The notes beneath the pieces were generated by a model. The model had not been told where the DNA came from and made no database searches. It saw nothing but the letters and a program-made list of their open reading frames with translations. Source: DATCRE01 sp964235605 (GTDB lineage: Bacteria; Bacteroidota; Bacteroidia; Cytophagales; Cyclobacteriaceae). Taken from it: a stretch of DNA of 6,142 nucleotides. Location: the NCBI GenBank assembly GCA_964235605.1, contig CAXSCR010000113.1:1-6142 (forward strand), given 5' to 3'. Each line of letters starts with the position of its first letter. Positions within the stretch are counted from its first letter, which is position 1. The translations under genes and the position numbers were made by a program. Shown here piece after piece: positions 1-5,918 of this stretch.

Positions 1-79
1 AAACCGCCCTGTACCAGACCGGTACGCAGGGTGGTGTGAGAGGACAGATAGGGAATTAATCCCTATCTTCCTACTCGAT
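1..79 (+). ncRNA. Group II intron, 3' end (domains V and VI), partial
   Basis: This is the tail of a self-splicing group II intron; the rest lies off the left edge. Domain V folds at 3-35. A lower 9-bp helix pairs 3-11 with 27-35 (one G-U pair), a two-base CG bulge lies at 25-26, an upper helix pairs 12-15 with 21-24, and 16-20 form the loop. Domain VI follows: 38-40 pair with 74-76, 41-44 with 69-72, and 47-53 with 61-67. A73 is left bulged, the expected branch-point adenosine. It lies 7 nt from the likely 3' end at T79 (...CTCGAT), matching the family rule of a branch A 7-8 nt upstream and an intron ending in AY. The catalytic triad may be CGC (5-7) rather than AGC, but I cannot assign the intron class. 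A reverse-transcriptase/maturase gene would be expected just left of the window. The first exon base after splicing should be about 80. Confidence 0.85.
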
Positions 80-107
80 ACAATACTATTGATATAAATT
101 TTGTATC
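77..107. repeat. Inverted repeat spanning the intron 3' junction
   Basis: GATACAA (77-83) and TTGTATC (101-107) are perfect 7-bp inverted arms separated by 17 AT-rich bases. The left arm includes the last three bases of the intron. The pairing therefore combines intron end and 3' exon and may be chance, or part of the insertion site. There is no T-run, so it is not a convincing terminator. Confidence 0.4.
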
Positions 108-312
108 CTGGTACTAGGGGATCAGTTGTATTAGGCGCCAAAAGGATTTGATTTAGAACTTAAAATCCGCTGAGATTAGTAGAATATTTCTATACGTTCT
201 CGCAGAACACCAACCATAAAGGTCATTGTTTTACCCTTTGGCACCCGTCTGCATTTAGACCGAAGTAATTTAATTCTATTGACAAAATCAGAAACGATTA
301 CATACTTTTTAA

Positions 313-467
313 CCCCTCTTCTACCGCAAGTTTAGCGATAGCATAACTGGTGGTTTATCATGAGTCAAGTTTTCAACTTGCTTATTCAATCTCCATTGAT
401 AATTTGAATTGGGAGTATCTTTATTGTGGTGCGAGAGATTAGGCAGGTAAAATGGATTAATTGATAT
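313..467. repeat. Direct repeat, copy 1 (155 bp)
   Basis: This segment recurs at 629-782 with six substitutions and one single-base deletion, about 95% identity. It opens with CCCCTCTTCTACCGCAAG and closes with GGATTAATTGATAT; flanking sequence on both sides is unrelated to that of the other copy. It holds two stem-loops. The first pairs 323-332 with 345-354 around a 12-base loop and carries one mismatch in this copy. The second pairs CAAGTT (366-371) with AACTTG (375-380) around a TTC loop. The ends are not inverted repeats, no transposase is present, and I see no target-site duplication, so it does not look like a standard insertion sequence or MITE. The family is not one I can name. Confidence 0.85.
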
Positions 468-508
468 CCGAATCAGTCGCTTGGCTCCTGCCGAGTGACC
501 AATATAAA

Positions 509-525
509 TTAGGCCTCCGGCCTAA
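509..525. repeat. Perfect GC-rich hairpin between the repeat copies
   Basis: TTAGGCC (509-515) pairs perfectly with GGCCTAA (519-525) around a three-base TCC loop. No T-run follows on the plus strand, and on the minus strand the sequence after it is only mildly T-rich, so a terminator role is weak. The three-base loop resembles the TTC loops of the nearby repeat family, but the stem sequence differs. Confidence 0.5.
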
Positions 526-628
526 CGTAGCAAATCAAATCATTAGTTTAAGGCATGTTCGAGCTCAAAAAAGCAAACACTAGTTGTCCTTACTTTATCA
601 CATTGCGTTGTTGGCTGGATTGATGTAT

Positions 629-782
629 CCCCTCTTCTACCGCAAGTTTAGCGATAGCATAACTTGTGGTTTATCAGGAGTCAAGTTTTCAACTTGCTTA
701 TTCAATCTCAAGTGATAATTTGAAGTGGGTGTATCTTTATTGTGGTGCGAGAGATTAGGCAGGTAAATGGATTAATTGATAT
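629..782. repeat. Direct repeat, copy 2 (154 bp)
   Basis: This is the second copy of the 313-467 repeat, in the same orientation and starting 316 bp downstream. It lacks one A in the AGGTAAAATGG stretch near its right end. Its first stem-loop is better formed than in copy 1: ACCGCAAGTT (639-648) pairs over all 10 positions, with one G-T wobble, with AACTTGTGGT (661-670) around a 12-base loop. The second stem-loop pairs CAAGTT (682-687) with AACTTG (691-696) around TTC. Both copies lie upstream of the permease operon without reaching its promoter region. Confidence 0.85.
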
Positions 783-820
783 TTAAATTTGTGAGTAAGC
801 TGAAAGCGTACGATATTTTA

Positions 821-843
821 ACCACAAGCTGAAAGCTTGCGGT
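821..843. repeat. Solitary stem-loop related to the 155-bp repeats, inverted
   Basis: ACCACAAGCT (821-830) and AGCTTGCGGT (834-843) form a 10-position stem with one mismatch around a GAA loop. Read on the minus strand it is ACCGCAAGCT-TTC-AGCTTGTGGT, and there the imperfect position becomes a G-T wobble. This matches the first stem of the 155-bp repeats (ACCGCAAGTT...AACTTGTGGT) and has the TTC loop of their second stem, but lies in the opposite orientation. A shorter similar core, AAGCTGAAAGC, also occurs just upstream at 797-807. It resembles the REP-like palindromes scattered through many bacterial genomes. Confidence 0.6.
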
Positions 844-871
844 AGTAGGTGGTATCCGGCTAAGCTCCAAT

Positions 872-1093
872 CTAATCGCGGAAATTTTTGAAGGTAATTG
901 CCAGGCGCAACGTGCAGTTGAAATTCTGTTTAGTCATACCATTCTCAATGAAATCGAGTATTTTTCCTGGATTCGTGTCTGATTCAAAATAAATGTTTAA
1001 ATCTGCAGAGATCAAGGCTTTCCTGAAGACAATTATTTTAGTTAACAAATTGTGTGATTGATGGAATGAAGTATATTCATAATTAAAGTAACT
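872..1093 (-). pseudogene. Possible gene remnant, C-terminal fragment
   Basis: The minus strand is open for 73 codons from just after an in-frame TAG (1094-1096) to a TAG stop at 872-874. The later two thirds read like ordinary protein, with segments such as KALISADLNIYFESD, TNPGKILDFIENG and CTLRLAITFKNFRD, and varied third codon positions. The only ATG (935-937) would give a 21-residue peptide, so no complete gene is present. The right part overlaps the likely promoter and leader of the divergent permease gene. I do not recognise the family. It may be the tail of a decayed gene or a chance open frame. Confidence 0.25.
1050..1079 (+). promoter_or_regulatory. Possible Bacteroidota-type promoter for the permease operon
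   Basis: TTG at 1050-1052 lies 19 bases before TATATTCA (1072-1079). This partly fits the Bacteroidota sigma pattern of a TTG near -33 and TAnnTTTG near -7, with the last two bases of the -7 box off consensus. It would place the transcript start close to the ATG at 1098, leaving a very short leader. The match is weak. Confidence 0.3.
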
Positions 1094-1097
1094 CTAT

Positions 1098-3536
1098 ATG
1101 ATGTTCAAAAATTACCTGTCAGTCGCGGTTAGAAGTTTGTACAAGAATAAGCTCACAACATTGATAAACCTCTTAGGGCTCGCAGCAGGTATAGCAGCAT
1201 GTATCCTGATCATGCAATATGTCAACTATGAGTTAAGTTATGAAAACGATGTTCAAGGGCGTGAGCGGACTTATCGCATAATATCAACAAAGTCAGATGC
1301 TGGCCGTGAGACAAAGACTGCATTGTCATCGCCGAAGCTTGCCACCGAAATCAAAACGGACTTTCCGGAAGTTGAACGATTTACACAGTTGATGTCAACC
1401 AAGTCTTGGTTTGATTGCACGCTCACTAATGTGAAGAAACAAGGCGCGGTAATTTTCAACGAGCCTAACTTGTTTTTCGCCGATAGCGCTTTTTTAGATT
1501 TCTTTTCATTTCAACTGGTTCAGGGTAACATCGCTACCGCTTTAAAAGACCCTAACACCATGGTTCTTACACAATCGGCCGTAAAAAGATATTTTGGCGA
1601 TGATAATCCAATCGGCGAGATCCTGGAACTAAAGGGCAGCATGTATAATCATACATTTGTGGTCACCGGCGTCATGAAAGATCCACCACAAAACACGCAC
1701 CTTAAAAGCATTTCTGTAATAGGGTCTTTGGCGTCTACAAAAAATACTCCAGATCTGGCTTCGTCAAATCTTTACAATTATATCAGGTTAAGACAGGGCA
1801 CTTTACCTTTTGACTTAACTCCACGACTTAACAATTTCGTAAAAAAATATTCTATTGATCAGAATAGCACAACGATAACTCAGTACCTTACTCAGCCTAT
1901 TACCGACATATACTTACACTCTAATTTTGAGGAAGAACTTCATGTTCCGGGAAATCCAGAGGCCGTATACTTTCTATTGATAATAGCAGCGTTGATACTG
2001 GTAATCGCCTGGATAAACTATGTAAATCTTGCAACATCTAGGTCCATTGAGCGGGCAAAGGAAATTGCAATCAGAAAAATTTCGGGCGCAAATGGGCTTG
2101 ATCTGATCAAACAGTTTCTGATAGAATCTACGCTCACAAATATTTTGAGTGTCATTATCGCTGTAGTTCTAGTAAAGCTGTTTTCATTTAGTTTTTACAA
2201 TGCGATTGGATTGGACCTTTATACCGACATCTTTCAATTCGACAGGCTGACATTGACATTCTTGTTCATTGTACTGTCCTTCGGAATTTTTCTTTCTGGC
2301 CTTTATCCAGCCCGCGTTATTGCCACTAACAATTATGTGAACGCGTTGAAGGGGAATCCTAGTTCCAAAAAAGGCATCAATTTTAGGAAATTTCTTGTGA
2401 TATTTCAATTCGCATGTTCGTTCAGCCTCATTGTATTTGTTTTTATTCTGCAATCACAGTTCAAATTTATTTCATCCACAAAACTTGATATCAATGTCAA
2501 TAGCACGGTAGTCGTCAAGGCCCCTTCAAATGTCGACTCCACTTATTTGAGTAGGCTTACATCATTTAAAAGCGGCGTCAGAGAATTGCCATATGTCAAA
2601 GCTGTATCAACTTCGAGTTCGGTGCCTGGTGATTTAATAAATTGGACGGCAGATGTCCGTCGTGAAAAGGAAAAAACAACAAAGATTTTTTTTGATATCC
2701 AAGTAATTGATGACAGTTTCTTTGACACATATGATCTTAAGATTTTGGCTGGAAGAAATTTCGATCCATCTGAATTTCCCCTAAATCGCCCTTTTGGCAG
2801 TAAAGTTGAAAGTGTAATCATTAACGAACTCGGGAGTCAGCGGCTCAACTTTGCCAAGCCTGAAGATGCGGTCGGGCAAAGAATTTTTTGGGAAGAAACA
2901 GAATGCGAAATCATAGGAGTTACCCATAATTTTCACCAGCGCTCATTAAAAAATCCGATTCAGCCGACATTATTCACTGCCAATTACGGACCTTCTATTT
3001 CGTTCAAGATCGAGCCTGGCATTTATAACTCCAATATTCAATCTGCTTTAGAGGGTATTAGAAGCAAGTGGAATTCGTTTTTCCCCGATAACCCCTTTGA
3101 CTATTTTTTTCTGGACGCCCATTTTCAGAAGCAATATATCAAGGACGTTCAATTTTCAAGGTTTTTTAATTTTCTTTGTGGCCTTGGCATCATAGTGTCA
3201 TGCCTAGGATTGTTTGGCTTGTCAAGCTATTCAACCAAAAAACGAGTGAAAGAAATTGGAATACGGAAAGTATTGGGAGCAACAGAAACGCAAATTACAC
3301 TGTTGTTATCGTTTGAATTTTTAAGACTCGTTATTGCTGCTTGCGGAATTGCGATTCCTATAACATTGGTATACGCAAATAAATGGCTTCAGGGATATGC
3401 TTATCACGTGAAAATCTCATGGATGTTACTGTTTGTTCCAGCAATCCTCATGGTGCTCATAACTTTTTTAACTGTAAGTTTTCAAACCATCCAAGCTGCA
3501 AAAACCAATCCTGCGAAAACTTTGAAAAGCGAGTAG
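1098..3536 (+). CDS. Tandem FtsX/MacB-type ABC transporter permease
   Basis: An inner-membrane permease of 812 residues with the duplicated layout common in Bacteroidota. TM1 lies at about 17-42, followed by a MacB-type periplasmic domain (about 46-285) and a first FtsX domain with helices near 289-312, 341-366 and 382-404. TM5 (about 431-455) precedes a second periplasmic domain (456-685), and a second FtsX domain has helices near 687-710, 734-758 and 773-795. Each FtsX half carries the cytoplasmic coupling motif: EIAIRKISGA (322-331) and EIGIRKVLGAT (719-729). The tail NPAKTLKSE is typical of the family. There is no nucleotide-binding domain, so it must use a separate ATPase, and none is encoded here. 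MacB-like permeases transmit ATPase movement to periplasmic partners to export or release substrates; the substrate is unknown. Two ATGs (1098 and 1101) start the frame; family members usually begin MFKNYL, so 1101 is equally likely. The gene is first in a three-gene operon with a thioesterase and a peptide exporter, suggesting export or self-protection linked to a peptide product. Confidence 0.93.
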   Translation: MMFKNYLSVAVRSLYKNKLTTLINLLGLAAGIAACILIMQYVNYELSYENDVQGRERTYRIISTKSDAGRETKTALSSPKLATEIKTDFPEVERFTQLMSTKSWFDCTLTNVKKQGAVIFNEPNLFFADSAFLDFFSFQLVQGNIATALKDPNTMVLTQSAVKRYFGDDNPIGEILELKGSMYNHTFVVTGVMKDPPQNTHLKSISVIGSLASTKNTPDLASSNLYNYIRLRQGTLPFDLTPRLNNFVKKYSIDQNSTTITQYLTQPITDIYLHSNFEEELHVPGNPEAVYFLLIIAALILVIAWINYVNLATSRSIERAKEIAIRKISGANGLDLIKQFLIESTLTNILSVIIAVVLVKLFSFSFYNAIGLDLYTDIFQFDRLTLTFLFIVLSFGIFLSGLYPARVIATNNYVNALKGNPSSKKGINFRKFLVIFQFACSFSLIVFVFILQSQFKFISSTKLDINVNSTVVVKAPSNVDSTYLSRLTSFKSGVRELPYVKAVSTSSSVPGDLINWTADVRREKEKTTKIFFDIQVIDDSFFDTYDLKILAGRNFDPSEFPLNRPFGSKVESVIINELGSQRLNFAKPEDAVGQRIFWEETECEIIGVTHNFHQRSLKNPIQPTLFTANYGPSISFKIEPGIYNSNIQSALEGIRSKWNSFFPDNPFDYFFLDAHFQKQYIKDVQFSRFFNFLCGLGIIVSCLGLFGLSSYSTKKRVKEIGIRKVLGATETQITLLLSFEFLRLVIAACGIAIPITLVYANKWLQGYAYHVKISWMLLFVPAILMVLITFLTVSFQTIQAAKTNPAKTLKSE

Positions 3537-3553
3537 CCTGAACCTACTGTAAC

Positions 3554-4255
3554 ATGAAAGTAGAAAAGATATATTTTATTCCGTTCGCTGGAGGAAGTAA
3601 ATACTCTTACTCGGCGTTTACATCGAGGAAGAACAACAATTTCACTATTGTTCCAGTAGACTTACCAGGCCGGGGAAGCCGGATTACCGAGGATCTAATT
3701 CCAAACATCTACCAATTGGCCGATGATCTGTACGACATGATTAAACGAACGACCCAGCCTTTCGCAATATTCGGACACAGCATGGGAGCTATTCTTACCT
3801 ACCTGGTTGCCAAGAAATTGGCCAAAGGAAATTATCGCTTGCCTTCGTATTTGTTCTTTTCTGGCTGTCCTGCGCCTTCGCTTTACAAAAAGGACGATGT
3901 CCACTCACTCCCAAACGATCTATTTTTTGACTTTATAAAGAAATTGGATGATACTCAAAATCAAATCTTTTCGAATCCGGAGATAATTGATTTTATCGAA
4001 CCTATCCTCCGGTCTGATTTCCGCGCATTATCGAAATTCAAATATGAGCGTAATGATCGATGGAACATTCCTATTTCTGTTATGATCGGCAATGATGAGA
4101 ACATAACGCTGTCAGAGGCAAACGCATGGAAAGAAGAAACCACAGAGGATTTTCATCTACATATTTTATCTGGACAGCACTTCTTCATTTATCATAACGT
4201 AGACAATATCTTAAATATTATTACAGAATCTTTGAGGAAACGATCACTGCTATGA
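3554..4255 (+). CDS. Type II (editing) thioesterase, NRPS/PKS-associated
   Basis: A stand-alone alpha/beta-hydrolase of 233 residues, the usual length of cytoplasmic type II thioesterases of the GrsT/RifR/SrfAD kind. These hydrolyse wrong or stalled acyl and aminoacyl groups from the phosphopantetheine arms of carrier domains in peptide or polyketide synthetases. The N-terminal FIPFAGGSKYSYSAF (8-22) is the family's oxyanion-side strand-loop, and VDLPGRGSR (35-43) is its usual second motif. The nucleophile elbow GHSMG (74-78) puts the catalytic serine at 76. The acid is most likely Asp181 in IGNDENIT and the base His209 in SGQHFF. Residues about 112-160 would form the lid over the active site. 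All three catalytic positions are present, so the enzyme should be active. It starts 17 bp after the permease stop and overlaps the exporter start by 4 bp, so it is probably co-transcribed and translationally coupled. No clear Shine-Dalgarno precedes the ATG. Its presence implies a synthetase, but none lies in the window. Confidence 0.93.
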   Translation: MKVEKIYFIPFAGGSKYSYSAFTSRKNNNFTIVPVDLPGRGSRITEDLIPNIYQLADDLYDMIKRTTQPFAIFGHSMGAILTYLVAKKLAKGNYRLPSYLFFSGCPAPSLYKKDDVHSLPNDLFFDFIKKLDDTQNQIFSNPEIIDFIEPILRSDFRALSKFKYERNDRWNIPISVMIGNDENITLSEANAWKEETTEDFHLHILSGQHFFIYHNVDNILNIITESLRKRSLL

Positions 4256-5907
4256 TAAAACTAGTGGAACTTTTTAAAACAATTCAGAAGCGACATAGGT
4301 ATTTTTATGTTGCGCTATTTTCGCTAAGTATAAGTAATATTATTTGGAGCAGTGCGCTGCTGCTGATCGTTAATGGCGCAGTACAAGGAAAAATCTATAA
4401 AATTTTGACTGTCCCCCCCTCACTTGTATACATTACATTAGTAATCATATCATTCATTGTTACACTATATCTGCAACGCTATTTCATTCGCATATCTACG
4501 GAGTTTGCTTATGACCTAGGTATGTCGATATATGAAAAATTACGGTTCTCCTCCTATGAAGATTTTACGAATCTGGGAAAAGAAAAAATATACTCTTTAA
4601 ATGGCGACATAAATACCATGAGTAATTTTCCCGGTAATATTGTCGGATTAATTAACTCTTCCATATTTTTTGTGATGGGCGTTGGATATCTATTCTATAT
4701 TTCACCTGTAGGCGGAGGAATGATTACAATTGTACTTTCAATGATTGGATACCTGTTTTATTTAAAGAACCGCAAGGCAAATACCTTGCTCTGGAATGCA
4801 CGCAAACTCTCCGATATTTTTTTTAGAAATGTTAACGACTTGCTATTGGGCTTTAGAGAGATCAAGATGAGCGTTAAACAAAACGACGGTTTGTATAATC
4901 ATCTCAATAAAAACCGATTGGCCACAAAAGACCTCGAAATCAAAACCAGCTATCAGTTTTTCGACAGTGAGTTGATGGGAAGATACACTTGGTATTGCAT
5001 TATGGGAGTAATAATATTCATACTGCCGGGTGCGCTCGACATTAGTACCGGAGATGTTTCCTTGTTTTTGGTGGTATTATTATTTCTTATTGGGCCAGTG
5101 GCCGGTATTATTTCAGCAGCACCATTCATCAACCGAACAAATGTATCATTCGCTAATTTGATTGCTTATGACACTAAAATAAGTTCGTTCAATGCCACTG
5201 CCATTCAGCATGGAGTGAAACCAGTCGGGTATGGCAAGCTTCAGGAGATCAAGCTTGAAGGTGTTCAATACTTCTATCAGCGTCAGGGTGAATTCTTTCT
5301 GCATGTTGAAAGCTTATCAATTAAAAAAGGCGAGCTGATCTTCATTGTCGGCGGTAATGGAAGCGGGAAAAGTACCGCCATCAATATCCTTACGGGTCTG
5401 GTTAAACCAACGAAAGGAAATGTATTTCTCAACGATGAACTTATTACAGATGAAACTTATCCTTATTATCGTGACCAATTTTCGACAATTTTTGCCGATA
5501 ACTACACATTCAGTGAAAACTATGACAGACAATTAACGGAAAATGAAAAACAGGAGTTCGCTGACTATATCACTCTCTTCCGTCTTGGTCATGTGCTCTC
5601 CCCCGACCTGCCAGTGTTTAACCCACGTTTATCCAAGGGGCAACAAAAACGGCTTGCAATGATTTATGCGTTGCTCGATAGGAAAGAAGTACTTGTACTT
5701 GATGAATGGGCTGCTGATCAAGACCCAGAGTTCCGGAAATATTTTTATACGACATTGTTAGCAAAATTGAAAAATGAGGGAAAAACCATCATCCTTGTCA
5801 GCCATGACGATTTATACTATGAGCATGCTGACAGGGTTATAAAGATGAATTTTGGCAGAATTATCTCAGATCTGAAGCGGGTGGCATCCGTGGAAATTAT
5901 TAGCTAA
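4252..5907 (+). CDS. Cyclic-peptide export ABC transporter (SyrD/PvdE type)
   Basis: A half-size exporter of 551 residues with membrane and ATPase parts fused, the normal length for the cyclic-peptide exporter family that includes SyrD (syringomycin) and PvdE (pyoverdine precursor). Six helices lie near 17-41, 57-78, 126-150, 153-172, 241-262 and 266-290; the ATPase domain runs from about 330 to 540. Walker A is GGNGSGKS (367-374), the signature is LSKGQQKR (460-467), Walker B is VLVLDE (480-485) with catalytic Glu485, and the switch His518 lies in VSHDD. The stretch EWAADQDPEFR (485-495), replacing the usual SALD D-loop, and the short spacing from Walker A to the signature are hallmarks of this family and argue against an ordinary lipid or drug exporter. 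It probably acts as a homodimer in the inner membrane, moving a peptide to the periplasm. Its ATG overlaps the thioesterase TGA (ATGA), giving translational coupling. A GAGGAAA about 14 bp upstream is too distant to be a convincing ribosome site. It is the last gene of the operon. The exact substrate cannot be read from the sequence. Confidence 0.94.
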   Translation: MIKLVELFKTIQKRHRYFYVALFSLSISNIIWSSALLLIVNGAVQGKIYKILTVPPSLVYITLVIISFIVTLYLQRYFIRISTEFAYDLGMSIYEKLRFSSYEDFTNLGKEKIYSLNGDINTMSNFPGNIVGLINSSIFFVMGVGYLFYISPVGGGMITIVLSMIGYLFYLKNRKANTLLWNARKLSDIFFRNVNDLLLGFREIKMSVKQNDGLYNHLNKNRLATKDLEIKTSYQFFDSELMGRYTWYCIMGVIIFILPGALDISTGDVSLFLVVLLFLIGPVAGIISAAPFINRTNVSFANLIAYDTKISSFNATAIQHGVKPVGYGKLQEIKLEGVQYFYQRQGEFFLHVESLSIKKGELIFIVGGNGSGKSTAINILTGLVKPTKGNVFLNDELITDETYPYYRDQFSTIFADNYTFSENYDRQLTENEKQEFADYITLFRLGHVLSPDLPVFNPRLSKGQQKRLAMIYALLDRKEVLVLDEWAADQDPEFRKYFYTTLLAKLKNEGKTIILVSHDDLYYEHADRVIKMNFGRIISDLKRVASVEIIS

Positions 5908-5918
5908 AGCAAATCCCG

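Larger units (their letters stand above)
80..1097. other. Gene-poor, repeat-rich intergenic zone
   Basis: This ~1-kb stretch between the intron end and the permease start holds no intact gene on either strand. It contains two direct copies of a ~155-bp repeat, a related inverted stem-loop, a separate perfect hairpin and a possible promoter near its right end. Two minus-strand open stretches read like protein but lack plausible starts: 176-331 (51 codons) and 872-1093 (73 codons). I see no tRNA, rRNA, CRISPR array or intact transposase. The mixture of intron tail, duplicated repeats and possible gene remnants suggests a site of repeated insertion and decay. Confidence 0.7.

Noticed and set aside
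509..525. GC-rich hairpin as a rho-independent terminator
   Set aside because: No T-run follows on the plus strand, and there is no gene ending just before it on either strand.
519..617. Integron attC-like ends: GCCTAACG near 519-526 and CGTTGTTGGC near 606-615
   Set aside because: The left end fits the RYYYAAC core, but the right end does not give a proper GTTRRRY core. The interior pairs poorly, and there is no cassette array or integrase.
313..782. The two repeat copies as a small CRISPR array or a MITE pair
   Set aside because: The repeats are ~155 bp with a single 161-bp interval, far outside CRISPR dimensions, and they lack terminal inverted repeats and visible target duplications.
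2184..2821. Minus-strand open frames of ~90 codons inside the permease gene (2184-2453 and 2543-2821)
   Set aside because: They lie wholly inside a well-supported gene, have unlikely composition, and are expected as antisense shadows.
4413..4419. Run of seven C within the exporter gene, a possible phase-variation tract
   Set aside because: It is short, codes cleanly for Val-Pro-Pro-Ser in frame, and a single such tract is not good evidence for slippage control.
5345..5536. Plus-strand 63-codon open frame inside the exporter ATPase domain
   Set aside because: It overlaps the Walker A region of an intact gene in another frame and has no independent support.
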